In this document: positions 1 through 9,697 of the stretch, in pieces
Position numbering within the stretch: position 1 is the first letter of the stretch
Layout of the letters: each line of letters opens with the position of its first letter
DNA from: Strigamia acuminata
Lineage: Eukaryota > Arthropoda > Chilopoda > Geophilomorpha > Linotaeniidae
Assembly: GCA_949358305.1 (NCBI GenBank)
Contig: OX442314.1
Location: forward strand, 28,009,118 to 28,073,117
Reading direction: 5' to 3'
Length of the DNA stretch: 64,000 bases
Notes under the pieces: generated by a model
Seen by the model: the letters and a program-made list of their open reading frames with translations, nothing else
The model's database searches: none
What the model was told of the DNA's origin: nothing
Program-made: the position numbers and the translations under genes

Positions 1-2382
1 TTGGTGCAAATCGTCCCAATATTTCATTAAAGTCTCTCCAGACTCGCCATATTCTTTGATGAATCCTGCTGCAAATTTATCCCAATTTGTAAATCTACTT
101 TCGCAAAACCAATCTGCTGCTCCTCCCGTTAATGCCTTTGGAATTATTCTCTCCAATGCATCTTGTGGATCGGCTCCATGGCTCCTTGCCAATCTTAGAA
201 TTTCATCCAGAAATTGTGTTCCTGCTAACCAACTGCCGTCAAACAAATCTGGATTTATTCTATCCCACTTAATTTCACTTGCTCGCACTATGCGATGTAC
301 CCAATTGACTGCGCAATATTTTCTAATTTTCTTCTGCAAAGCTGCTTCCATTGCCTTTTGTCTTGCAGATTTTCCTGTCAACCCTTCTTGAATCTTGTCT
401 GAAATAAATTTTTCTAGCCATTCTCTCCCCAACTGTGCATCTTGATCGTCGTCATGCATTGATCCGCCTTGTCTCGATCTTGACCGACTGTGACTCTCCC
501 TTGAGCCTCTACTTCTGTCTCTTGACCTGCTTCGATCGTGGCTCGAGTGATTCCTGTCCTGTCGATCACGATAAGAACCTCCCGGTGGTGGACCTCTGTC
601 CCGACCTTGATCATGCTGTTGACGTGAGTTTCGTCCTTGGTAGTTCTGTTCGTTTTCTCTGTAAGAACCCCACTCGCTTCGACTTTGGTCGTAATTTTGA
701 CGAGAATTTTCTTCATTTCTGCCTCTTTCAAAAGGTTGACCCGTCCTAATATGTTTACGAGGTTCTCTTTCGCGCTCTGGCGAATAATCACTTTCTTCGT
801 GAAATTGTGCACCTCTTCCAGCTCCATGCTCGGGTGAATACTTCCTTTTTTCACGATTCTCAGCTGACTGTGCAGTGAAAGTAATTCCTCGTCCTCCACT
901 TGTGTTGTCTAGGTTCACATTCCCTTCTCTATTCGCATCAAGTTGATCTTTTAATAATTCTTTGCTCAAGTTTTTCGGATAATCGCTTTTGTAATCCGTT
1001 CCTTCTGTTTCAGACCGCTTCCCTTGTCTTGACGGATCTCCCGGATTGCACTTATCTTTTCCTGGTGTGTTATATTTCTGATTTCGTTGATCAATAACAT
1101 TCAGCAAATCTTTATTTCTCGTGGGTGAAGCTGTTAATTTTTTGTCGTCTGGTGGAATTATTCCACTCACCTTCCCCCTTTTGATTGGAGCTGACGAGTC
1201 TTCAATCACAAATTCTGTAGGAACTTCTTGTTGCGACTGAGAATACTGTAATTGCGCCAAATATTTCATTTCTAATAAAGCTTGCTTTGCTCTCTCTGCT
1301 TCTTCTTGAGCTTCGAGCGTCGTTCTGCGCAAATAATCGTTCTCATCTTGCACGGCTGTTTCCAATTTGGCTCTTTCTGCTTGGACGCGCTTACGTTCTG
1401 TTTCTACACGTATTCGCTCAACTTCTATCTTCTTTCTTTCTTCCAGAAGGTTTTCGTCCATTTTTCGCATAGCTTCCCTATGGCGCAAATCATCATCTTC
1501 CATCCTTTTCTTATCTAATAGCACTTGTCTCGTCATTTCTCTTTGCACATCCGCAAGTCGAGTTTTCCCGATATCCATTTGTTTCGTGATTTCGTTTTGT
1601 GCATCCGCAAGTCGAGCCTTTTCGACGGCCATCTGTTCCTGCACGTCTTTTAGCTGTTTATCTAATGCTAATTTGATTTGTTCACGATCTTTACGATGTT
1701 TTCTCGCATGACGATCTTCCATGTGATACTGCTTTATCAGCTGATCCTCTTGCAACCGTAATCCGTGAAATTCTTTTGTTCTCCTCTCAGCATCTTCTAC
1801 TGCTGCCGTTGCATCTGCTTGTGTTAGCGGTACGCCTTCTTCATATCTTCGTGCTGTATCGTCAACTGCATCTTGTGTCTCATTAAACAATTGCTGCATC
1901 CGAAATCTAACTTCACGTAAAAGTTCACGTGTTGGTGACGTTGTCCCCGACGTGGAAATGCTTCTACTGGACGTTGGCGTCGCACATCGACTTTCCAGTT
2001 CCTTCACACGTTTTCTTGTCGCCCTGACCATTGCCAATAACTCTTCCTTTGACCATTTATCATACGGCTTACTGTCTTTGGACTTCACACTACTCGCTCG
2101 TGAATGTGTTGGAGTCACGTTATCTTCTTGCCAAAATTCAGTGGTTTTGGTAGGTGTCAGCGCAACATCTTTTTGAGTTTCTCCCGTCTGCATATCTTGC
2201 GTTAGTAAATTTGGCGACTGTTGTCCGCCCTCTGCGTGTCCATGTTCAGACTCAGTGGACGGTGTACGAGAGGGCATGAAAAAACATTCAGCGCCGTCCG
2301 CACCTGTCGCTCTTCCTCGCGTCTTTGCACGACGTGAAGTACTCGCACCTCGTTGACGTGTTCTGTCTTTCTTCGGTGGCAT
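1..2382 (-). CDS. gag: Gag polyprotein of LTR element A, truncated by the window edge
   Basis: The frame from ATG at 2382-2380 to position 1 is open for 794 codons; I read every codon and found no stop. Order: basic N-terminus rich in Lys/Arg (about 1-40); a Ser/Thr/Pro-rich stretch; a charged segment predicted to form a coiled coil (about 177-377); a long Arg/Ser/Asp/Tyr-rich segment with SR dipeptides (about 607-648); then a retrotransposon capsid domain from about 697 with DGSWLAGTQFLDE and a conserved Trp-rich stretch ending at the edge. The capsid motif closely resembles DGSWKAGDRFLDE in the gag of element E. The zinc knuckle and pol expected after this lie beyond the window. Gag proteins of this family package the RNA into cytoplasmic particles. 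The frame is intact as far as seen. Confidence 0.85.
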   Translation of the reverse strand, partial: MPPKKDRTRQRGASTSRRAKTRGRATGADGAECFFMPSRTPSTESEHGHAEGGQQSPNLLTQDMQTGETQKDVALTPTKTTEFWQEDNVTPTHSRASSVKSKDSKPYDKWSKEELLAMVRATRKRVKELESRCATPTSSRSISTSGTTSPTRELLREVRFRMQQLFNETQDAVDDTARRYEEGVPLTQADATAAVEDAERRTKEFHGLRLQEDQLIKQYHMEDRHARKHRKDREQIKLALDKQLKDVQEQMAVEKARLADAQNEITKQMDIGKTRLADVQREMTRQVLLDKKRMEDDDLRHREAMRKMDENLLEERKKIEVERIRVETERKRVQAERAKLETAVQDENDYLRRTTLEAQEEAERAKQALLEMKYLAQLQYSQSQQEVPTEFVIEDSSAPIKRGKVSGIIPPDDKKLTASPTRNKDLLNVIDQRNQKYNTPGKDKCNPGDPSRQGKRSETEGTDYKSDYPKNLSKELLKDQLDANREGNVNLDNTSGGRGITFTAQSAENREKRKYSPEHGAGRGAQFHEESDYSPEREREPRKHIRTGQPFERGRNEENSRQNYDQSRSEWGSYRENEQNYQGRNSRQQHDQGRDRGPPPGGSYRDRQDRNHSSHDRSRSRDRSRGSRESHSRSRSRQGGSMHDDDQDAQLGREWLEKFISDKIQEGLTGKSARQKAMEAALQKKIRKYCAVNWVHRIVRASEIKWDRINPDLFDGSWLAGTQFLDEILRLARSHGADPQDALERIIPKALTGGAADWFCESRFTNWDKFAAGFIKEYGESGETLMKYWDDLHQ

Positions 2383-2477
2383 TGTTAGTCAAGAAAATGA
2401 CAGAGAAGAAAGAAACAGACTTTTAATGCTAAAATAATAAAAGATGGAGGTCCCTCAGTTAATTCAAAACTTTTTAA
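2383..2477 (-). other. Leader of element A between PBS and gag
   Basis: This is untranslated sequence between the primer binding site and the gag ATG on the minus strand. No further signal was recognised. Confidence 0.6.
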
Positions 2478-2504
2478 GGTTCAAATCTAAAGGCCAGGCC
2501 CCCA
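2478..2504 (-). promoter_or_regulatory. Primer binding site of element A, tRNA-Pro-like
   Basis: On the minus strand the LTR ends in ACA, followed by a CT spacer and TGGGGGCCTGG, which has the first bases of a tRNA-Pro-type PBS. About 17 nt further in, the sequence reads GATTTGAACC, the complement of a tRNA T-loop (GGTTCAAATC on the + strand, 2478-2487). The complementarity may therefore reach through the acceptor stem into the T-arm, although the middle part is diverged. The 2-nt spacer matches elements C and E. Confidence 0.6.
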
Positions 2505-2506
2505 AG

Positions 2507-3953
2507 TGTTGTGATCCCAAATGACACCTTTGCAAATGAGATGCAACGGGTTGCCACGACGGGTCTTATCAAAACCTGAATATTCTTCTAATATTCTAAA
2601 ACAAATAACTTCACAAATGAGGAGAAATATTAATGTTTAAATTAATATTCCTTCTCAGACTAAACTCACTAATAAAATCTGACTTATTAATAAAATACAC
2701 TTTACTTGCTTGAAATGAATATTTGTTATTTATTCGGGGAAAATTGGGTTAATTATACAAATAATGCGTAATTTAAACAATACTACTTAAAATAATCGAA
2801 ATGTTAGTAATAATGGAAAATGAGGAAAACAATCTTCTCCCACGGCGTGGCTGGCTTGTCGACGTCGCGCTTCTCCTTATTATTACGAATGGCGTCAAAT
2901 AACACTCGCAAAGGCGAGAATAGTGCCGGGAAATCCGGAAAGGACGTGCTTTCGCACTATTCAACACTACTCACGTCCTCTGCTAACTCCTCCGCAACGG
3001 TCAGTGGTTTGGGTAATTTCTCGGGCTTGAGAAATTCCTTGGCGGCTGGTCGTCGTGGTTCGTCTCGGGCGGCGTCTCGCAATTCGGGTCCCGTAATGGC
3101 ACCGTAAGCTGCGGCGATGTCGTCCGTCTCGCGTACGTCTCACACAGTAGATTCGACTCAAAGTTCCCGTGAAACACGGTTTACCAAGAGTCAAAACTCT
3201 TCTTGATTCAACGCTCAAGGTGGCGCCCGCTTGTTAAAGTCCAAGGCTAAGACTCCCTTGCTCTGAGTGCAAAGATAAACTCCCAAATTGTTACACACAA
3301 TTTGGCTTCAAAACTCTGAAATCTCAACTCAAACTGGCTGTTTGAGCAAGATAAATCTAGCTATTGAATCCCAAATAGCAAGACAAAATCTAGCCAAAGA
3401 ATCCCTGTTGGCAAGATGACACCTAGCTGCTTAACCCTATCAGCAAGGTGAATCCAAATTCCTTTGGTGCAGGATAATCACAATCATATTATTACTGGGT
3501 TTGTAGAAACACTGGAGCAAAATATGACATGACTGGTACTGGTGAAAAGGAGACTTGAACTGAAGTTTGGCTGAGAATTCTCCCAGCATCCAAACCTCTA
3601 GATTGCCACATAACTCCTTTTAAGCAAGGTGTATTGCTTCATAGCTCCCATCCAGGGAACAGGATGTACGTCCTGTGCTGCATCCAGGGCTGGTTGTCAT
3701 GCCATCCAAGCAGGTGATCCAAGTGACTCAAAATTATGCAATATGGTGTAATAAAGAGATCATTGTTTATAATTAAAATATCACATTAAATTCTTTATTC
3801 TTTTCTTTACAATGATTAAACATTTGGGAAAAACGATGTGATTACTCTGAATAGTTCTCAATTTAGTCCAATAAATATAAAACACGATTGAATATATATA
3901 AAAACACTTGAAAAACCCTTTTCTGACCCCTAGTGACCATCCTGGCCACTACA
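2507..3953 (-). repeat. 5' LTR of element A (1447 bp)
   Basis: On the + strand the segment begins TGTTGTG next to the PBS and ends CACTACA directly against IR exon sequence at 3954, giving TG...CA termini in either reading. The partner LTR is outside the window, so the boundaries rest on the PBS on one side and the IR junction on the other. Small ORFs inside it have no recognisable product. Confidence 0.75.
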
Positions 3954-4374
3954 GTACGATGTTCTGAAACATAAATACGAATCAAACTGCACGTTCAGTT
4001 TGATAAAAATCCCGATCACCACGGCTGCTTACTACATGTTTAAGAAAAAATCAAAATATGTAGACTTATTTAATCAGAAGTAAGTATTTGCACGAACAAA
4101 TTTACAACGATTTTAAAATTAAACTTCCGTAATTCATTTCAGTATTTTGAAGTTAAAAGAAAGAGGAATCATAAAGAAACTTACCGATAAGTACAAAACA
4201 ACAACCATCTGCGAAACAACAAATTATGACCAAAAACCCATTTCTATTAATCACATAATCACAGCATTCCTTATTCTCATTGGAGGAGTTTTCGGGTCCG
4301 TCATGGCATTAGTCGTTGAATTAATTTTTAGGTCCAAATTTCAACGTGGCGGCTGTGTAAACAAAATCACATAA
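3954..4374 (+). pseudogene. IR-D: 3' end of an ionotropic receptor gene, cut by element A
   Basis: The segment holds the end of exon 10 (3954-4079, donor CAGAA/GTAAGT) and all of exon 11 (4143-4374, stop TAA). It encodes the end of the S2 ligand-binding lobe, the last membrane helix (M4, ITAFLILIGGVFGSVMALVV) and a short cytoplasmic tail ending CVNKIT. Protein and flanking sequence are nearly identical to the end of IR-1; the last exon differs at two residues (I/T and I/V). The upstream exons, if they exist, lie beyond element A. The remaining frame is open, so only the insertion visibly inactivates the gene. Orientation and spacing show it is the left neighbour of IR-1 in a tandem array. Confidence 0.85.
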
Positions 4375-4944
4375 TAAGCATTGTAATACACAACAAGGTC
4401 CGGCATTGAAAAAACCTTTACAACATGAAAATTGACGGTTCCAAACCGTCACATATTTACCGATTTACCATTAACTCGCACTCTGCCAAAAACGAATAAA
4501 ATTGAGACAAAAACCAATTTACTTACGAATTACGATTTTCCTTTGCTTCTCATTTTTGTGCCTCGCACGTTCACGTTTCCCGCTTGATACCGAAAATTAA
4601 TTTAATTAAACGCGATTGTATTTCTATAATTTAAAAAACGTGATTTCATATTCTTGAATTAAAATGGGAATTTACCAAAATGTTACCTTACTCTGTTGTT
4701 TTTTGTCAGGACGATAAACGACAGAATAAAACATGTTTTAGGGAGGAAATTTCAAATTTTGTTACGTTTCATGTAAGAAAAAAATTTTATTTTTAATAAC
4801 GAAGTAAGCATTTCTTTATGATTTTGATTTAGATTAGATCATTGTCAGCACTTTCAGAAATATTTAGTAGAGTAACCGAGTTTTCTTCCACCTTATACTA
4901 GTATAATCACTCCACGAGACTGGGCATTTGCAAAAAATAAACAA
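4375..4944. other. 3' flank of IR-D, duplicated downstream of IR-1
   Basis: This gene-free stretch matches the sequence after IR-1 (22331 to about 22730) with small indels, including the shared start TAATAAGCATTGTAATACAC. It ends at the ACAA target duplication of element B. It shows that the gene duplication included several hundred bases of 3' flank. Confidence 0.75.
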
Positions 4945-5567
4945 TGTGACCGGCTGCCCGATCAGTCCGTTCACTTACCTGCAACACACGGCGCTTCCAC
5001 GGCTCTCGCGCACCTCGTGTGTTTCTCGCGCGCACCTGACACGGTCCCCCGCGCCAGGTGGAGCTGATGGTCGTTGGCTCCGCCAATTGGGAACCGGAAG
5101 TGCCCTTCCGGAAGTGGTCGGCCCCGCAGAAGGCCCAGAGAGTTCTCTTGCAACCAGCGTGGCGAACGGTCGCTTCCACGATCGCTCTTCCACACTGGAA
5201 ACCATGACGAATCCGATTGGTTTGGCGACTCTGTCGCCCACCGGGACTTGATAGTCCGTGTTCCCCGCGCCCGTCCTGCGTTCTCCGTGAACGCAGCGAC
5301 AACGCGGCCGAACAGTATTCAGACCACGCGTGTCATTTGGCCAATGGCCGCCGTGCCACGCGGTCTTGTTAGGGATGGCTGTTCCTCAGCCATCGCATTG
5401 GGAAATGCACTGTAGAGACACCACATCATACCCCTAGACATAATAAAGCTTACCTTAAACTAAACTTGTGTCTCTTGTGTATTTCGGAAGTGTATTTTAT
5501 CGTGTGTGTTGTGTCCAGCGTCCCGTGGCTCTCCCCCGACCACGTGGCGTCCGTCCAAACACTCACA
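4945..5567 (+). repeat. 5' LTR of element B (623 bp)
   Basis: It begins TGTGACCGGC and ends ACTCACA. It matches the copy at 15125-15747 with three substitutions (5041 a/g, 5301 a/g, 5338 t/c). It is GC-rich against an AT-rich background, contains AATAAAGC at about 5442 as a likely polyadenylation signal, and has several overlapping ORFs in all frames that look like by-products of GC content. Confidence 0.95.
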
Positions 5568-5571
5568 ATTG

Positions 5572-5588
5572 TGGGCCCGTCCAGGATT
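5572..5588 (+). promoter_or_regulatory. Primer binding site of element B
   Basis: TGGGCCCGTCCAGGATT begins four bases after the LTR end. TGG matches the tRNA CCA end and the rest resembles a tRNA-Pro-type PBS with a 2-nt deletion. The primer tRNA is not certain. Confidence 0.55.
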
Positions 5589-7861
5589 GTTAAACTCTCT
5601 CGCGAAATTTTTTTTCTATTCACTGATTGTGTTATACACAGTATTGTTTAGAAAAAGAGCTTTTCTTTTCAACAGAGGGGGAAATTTCTTGAACATGGTT
5701 GTGATAGGGAATCAGCAGGCGAAAACGGCCGCTAATCGCTGATTTTGGACCCTAACTTGACAAAATTTGTGGCTGTGCATGTCCAGCTTGCCTGGGTAAT
5801 GGCAAGCAGGGACTTACATTGGCCACACTGTCCAACGGTCTTCTATTCTTTTCTAGCTCAGCCTAAAAAACTGAGTGGTTGGGAGAGGAATAAAATTCCA
5901 AACCTTCTTATTATTTTCTATTTCTTGGTGCGCAGCCCAAGTAAAGTAGTGGAACAGTCTGCAGCGATTTGAACCCGATTCGAGGAGGAGGCGCGCTGGC
6001 GGCCACCAGCAAGCCAAAATCCCACGGGGGAGAAGCTGGCATAATCCAATTGCCACGCTGCAATACCCAGTTCCATTATGGGCCGGGCGAGGAGTCTGTG
6101 TGAACTGAGCTTTGGGTGACACCAATTTCTTTGGATGGACTTTTAGTCGGCGTCAAATCAGGTTGCTATTACAGGGAAGTTGGCCCATGTAAACATTCAC
6201 TTGCAATGAATGGGGTTTATTAAAAATTTGATCTGGATAGCAGCGAGGTGCTAGCAAGCATTAGGATAACTGGCAGAGAAGTTGCGGTGGCGATTCATCA
6301 GCTGTGAATCGTCCGTGGCTGCTCGAGGTGCTCGATACCAGGTTCACATGGATCATTATCCTACCCTGTCCCGTGTACTGGTCAGAAGCAGTTGCAAGTT
6401 GATGCATACAACCCAAGAACTGTGGAGATTGGGACGCGGACAGCAGGGCGAGCTGCCGGAGGTACGGGGATACCAATGGTGCAGAGCTCAAATGGTACAG
6501 AGAGTTCGTTAGGGCGTAGGAACGATATCTGTGCGTTCAGGTGGCTATCAGCTTTGAAAAGAGACTGAGAATCCAGCCTGTAACTTTTTTTTTTTTTTTT
6601 TTTCCTGAATTATATTCATTTTTTTGATTTCCAGAGCTGTTTCAGCTTGTACGAGGACTGTGCTTGAACCACAGTTTTGGGCAATCTTGACATTTTTGGG
6701 AGTTTATTATTTTAAAACACCTTTTTTGTTTTTCTTTCTCTTCAATTTTTTACTTCCCTATCTATGATTTTCATGGTTCTCTGGGACACCACACCTGACA
6801 GTAGGATGCATGGTCACTTTGGGATTATTAGGTTTTCCTGACGGTTGATACATGTTTATCCGCATGACCGGGCGGTATACAGCACCAAATGGAGGGTGAT
6901 ATGGCTTCGAGATGGCAGCTGAAGGGTGGGACCCAATAGCAACTAGGAACAGGAGGTGCATTGCCTTCCTCACTTTTTAAGTGCATCTAATTGTTCCACA
7001 AAAACAACCACTTCATTGGGATGTGCAGATATCCCAGTGTGGGCACGTTTCTGTCGAGAAGGCAGCCTCGTGCAAACTGAGGTGAAGGTTTCCGTAAAAG
7101 GTACGAGCGGGCGCAGTTGCGCTGATCTCTTGGGGCAGAAGGAGAGATTAACAACATCCCCGTGCACGTCTGCAACTTCTGCTAAAGAAATGGTAATTTT
7201 TTGAGTGTATTTTTTCTGATATAAAAAACCACCCAGTATTTTATTTATTCCTTTTTTTCTATTTTTCTTGTCTTTCTTCCTTTGATTACCGTTGCTGTGC
7301 GACAAGAATCAATTTTTGTGACTGCGCACTTGTGCGATTAACTTTTATTGTTGCTTGCGACGATAAAAAACTCTGTTTGAAAAGATTCGAAGTTCTATGG
7401 ACACGATTTCGTGCTTTTATTGGCACAAAAGTCATGTTTTCATGGAATCAGACCATTTTGATCTGGTTCAGAACTTCTAGTTCCAAACAAAGGTCACTAT
7501 TGCTTTTCGAAATGTTGTTTTTTCTGCAGAAATGTGGAAATTTAGATATTTATTGGTCAAAATCTTTATTTTCTTCATAAAATTCCAAGATGGCGGCCCG
7601 AAAAACAATAGAAAAACATGTGGAGATTACAGAATTTTCGAGTAAAACCGGAATTGAGATATTCTCAAAACTGTTGGGAATTCTGGGAAATTAATTCTGT
7701 GAATAAATTTCGATTTTCTACCAATTGGAGACAAGGGGGGGGAGTGACATCACTAATCCCTCTCTCCAGAATGGCTACTTTAGCCCGAACTACTGCTCTC
7801 TTATTGGGTTTGAGTTAATCTCTCTCATCCATTTTGTCCTGCTCTTGGGCACATTCAGTCA
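5589..7861 (+). other. Long untranslated leader of element B
   Basis: About 2.3 kb separate the PBS from the first gag ATG. Only short unrelated ORFs occur. A T homopolymer lies at about 6584-6603. No gag-like or other domain was recognised on either strand. It may hold packaging signals or a decayed insertion. Confidence 0.5.
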
Positions 7862-8986
7862 ATGCCATACACAAGGACAGGTAAGACCACGTGGAATTCA
7901 CCAGCAAGTAGTCTTTCCACACAAGCAACCGAAGCAAACACGGCAAATTCAGACAATTCGCCTCTCGATTCTTCAGACGACGAAACAATCAACATGTCTC
8001 ACAACAAACAAAAGACGTTAGATCAGGCCATGCTTGAAACTACGTGCCACGTTTTTGATTTGAAAGTTGAAGAAATGACGTCTTATGCGGTTTGGGAAGC
8101 TACTCTTTTAGATGTGGCCAACCATATTGTAGAAACGCAAGATAAAGCTGATGTTGCAATGCAACAATTAGATAGAACTCGTGCAGAATTAAACACAGCG
8201 CAAACAAAGATTGAGGAAATCAATGATCAACTCCTTCGCGCAAAGAATTCATTACGGGAAATGGATTCGGTTAAATTAACCAACAACAGTTTAATGAACT
8301 TATTAGCTCAACAAAAAGCTGTTGTGGACGGAGTAGTAGCTGCGGGCCAAGCAAACGCGGCGGCCCGAGCTTTGCTACCAAATCCACCGGCGGTTGTCAC
8401 CACAGCAAATTCTGCTATAAATTCGACGACTGTCAGCGGTACTACACCATTGCTTACAACGGGTAATCCGTTACTTTTAGCATGGGGTGACAAATACACC
8501 CGCAAGACTGACCAACCCATGCCTCCGTCTAGACCTATGGACGAGGTAGAGTTGAGTAAGAGGGTGAAGTCGATTGGATTAGAAGCCTTTTCCGGCGACA
8601 AAACAAAATCGAAGGCTTTCATGATTGATTTAAAACGGTCTCTAAGATTTGCAGAACCATATATCAACCAGGTACTAGCCGAACACTTGTTCAAGTTTTT
8701 CAGAGGCGACGCAGCCACATGGTTCTCGTCTCATGAGAAAACTGACTGGGAAAGCTTCGAACACGAATTCATAATTCATTTTCGACCCAGCGACACGTTG
8801 CTACTTGCAGAAATTGCCAAAATGCAGCAGCTGTCCCACGAGTCTGCCACTCAGGTGGTATTACGACTAGAAAAGCTGTATTCTCAGCTAATGAATCCGG
8901 TTCACGAGTCAACAGCTCCAAAAGGTGCTGTCGATCTTACGACCAGCCGCGAAAACCATGGCAATAACTGCATTAGATGCAGATAA
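7862..8986 (+). CDS. gag: Gag of element B, N-terminal and capsid part
   Basis: The frame opens at ATG 7862 and runs 374 codons to TAG at 8984. Residues about 80-150 form a charged, probably coiled-coil stretch. A retrotransposon capsid domain follows (from AFSGDKTKSKAFMIDLKRSL, with LFKFFRGDAATWF and the later W-x-x-F motif). Protein homology appears to leave this frame near 8921 and continue in the frame of 8925-9524, so one base seems lost or gained there; this is not a -1 shift. The last 20 or so residues are therefore probably missense. Expected role: particle assembly and RNA packaging. Confidence 0.8.
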   Translation: MPYTRTGKTTWNSPASSLSTQATEANTANSDNSPLDSSDDETINMSHNKQKTLDQAMLETTCHVFDLKVEEMTSYAVWEATLLDVANHIVETQDKADVAMQQLDRTRAELNTAQTKIEEINDQLLRAKNSLREMDSVKLTNNSLMNLLAQQKAVVDGVVAAGQANAAARALLPNPPAVVTTANSAINSTTVSGTTPLLTTGNPLLLAWGDKYTRKTDQPMPPSRPMDEVELSKRVKSIGLEAFSGDKTKSKAFMIDLKRSLRFAEPYINQVLAEHLFKFFRGDAATWFSSHEKTDWESFEHEFIIHFRPSDTLLLAEIAKMQQLSHESATQVVLRLEKLYSQLMNPVHESTAPKGAVDLTTSRENHGNNCIRCR

Positions 8987-9524
8987 TTCCTGGGCGGCTC
9001 TGAAAAGAGCTTGTATTGCCACAGAAGCATCTACTTTGAACGTGGAAACTGTGGCAAATGCAGCAATAATCGAGGCACAAAAGACAGAATCTGTCGCACA
9101 AACCTCGAAACTTATTTCAAACTCTCAGCAAATGGTAGCAATATCAAATGCTGCTGGTGTTGAAAAAACAAAGTTTGTCCCTTATGGATTAAGAAATCCA
9201 AGCAATCGGACATTATTTCCAACACCAAAAAACGCTGCAAATTCAGCAACAAAAGGTGCTGAAAATACAGACAAAGCACTAGTCCCGAGCAACAAACTTA
9301 AGGATTATGCAACTAGACCTCGCAATGGTGGTTGTTGGGGCTGTGGAGGTGGACACTTTGAGAAGGATTGCCCTCACAAAGTCGAAGCAGCCAAGGCAGC
9401 GATTGAATCCATGGCTTCCGCCCAACAGAGCCTCATGCAGGCCATGCTAGCTGCCAGTGAATTTGGCGCTTGGCCACCAATGACGGGAAACGAGGAGGAG
9501 CAGTCGCCAGAGACAACCGAGTAA
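8925..9524 (+). CDS. gag: Gag of element B, nucleocapsid part
   Basis: The frame continues the capsid with an Ala-rich stretch and then a zinc knuckle CWGCGGGHFEKDC (9336-9374). The knuckle spacing is C-X2-C-X3-H-X4-C, one residue shorter than the usual C-X2-C-X4-H-X4-C. The frame ends at TAA 9522-9524. The GGGAAAC heptamer at 9485 lies 31 nt before the stop and would send ribosomes into the -1 frame. No good independent start is seen; it is the continuation of 7862-8986 after an apparent single-base frameshift. Confidence 0.75.
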   Translation: MLSILRPAAKTMAITALDADNSWAALKRACIATEASTLNVETVANAAIIEAQKTESVAQTSKLISNSQQMVAISNAAGVEKTKFVPYGLRNPSNRTLFPTPKNAANSATKGAENTDKALVPSNKLKDYATRPRNGGCWGCGGGHFEKDCPHKVEAAKAAIESMASAQQSLMQAMLAASEFGAWPPMTGNEEEQSPETTE

Positions 9525-9697
9525 CTGACGACTCCGCTCTTACCATTATTTTGGTTCCAACAATAGAAGATATGGAAGACTCTTTATTTGATGTTTCATC
9601 ACCCAAAGAGCCAGACCCGCGTATTGTTTTCTCTACGAAACCGGAAATTGATCACGTAAACGTATTACTCCACTACCTTACATCAAAGCAACATTGA
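9461..9697 (+). CDS. Gag-pol linker frame of element B
   Basis: After the -1 shift at 9485 this frame reads an acidic linker (…TIEDMEDSLFDVSSPKEP) and stops at TGA 9695. The protease DTGA motif is in yet another -1 frame that opens at 9652, with no canonical heptamer in the overlap. Either a second unusual shift or a 1-nt indel near 9655-9690 separates linker and protease. Confidence 0.55.
   Translation: MWRLATNDGKRGGAVARDNRVTDDSALTIILVPTIEDMEDSLFDVSSPKEPDPRIVFSTKPEIDHVNVLLHYLTSKQH
9485..9539 (+). promoter_or_regulatory. Candidate -1 frameshift signal of element B
   Basis: In the gag frame the codons read ACG GGA AAC, giving the heptamer G GGA AAC (9485-9491). After a 6-nt spacer, GAGC (9498-9501) and GTCG (9503-9506) can pair with GCTC (9536-9539) and CGAC (9529-9532) around a loop that contains the gag stop. 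The -1 frame is open from 9461 to 9694. This heptamer type is known from retroviral gag-pro junctions. Confidence 0.65.

Larger units (their letters stand above)
1..3953 (-). mobile_element. LTR retrotransposon A (Ty3/gypsy type), 5' part only
   Basis: Reading on the minus strand there is an LTR (3953 to 2507), a 2-nt spacer, a primer binding site (2504 downward), a short leader and a long gag frame (2382 to 1) that leaves the window; pol and the other LTR lie outside. The outer LTR end abuts sequence that continues exon 10 of an IR gene at 3954, so the element inserted into that exon. Its gag is related to that of element E (shared capsid motif and RS-rich segment). The target duplication cannot be checked because the other junction is missing. 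Confidence 0.85.

Noticed and set aside
414-899. 161-codon minus-strand ORF beginning MEDEELLSLHSQ
   Set aside because: It is the wrong frame of the RS-rich gag segment; the gag frame is open throughout.
435-2176. Plus-strand ORFs over the first 2.2 kb
   Set aside because: Antisense shadows of the 794-codon minus-strand gag, which has clear capsid and coiled-coil sequence.
2478-2504. GGTTCAAATC…CCCCCA considered as a tRNA gene or fragment
   Set aside because: Only the 3' end is present and it sits at the LTR-leader border, as expected for a primer binding site.
4907-5415. Several overlapping ORFs on both strands in the LTR of element B (repeated at 15072-15595)
   Set aside because: They occupy all frames of a GC-rich LTR, have no domain, and are cut by LTR borders.
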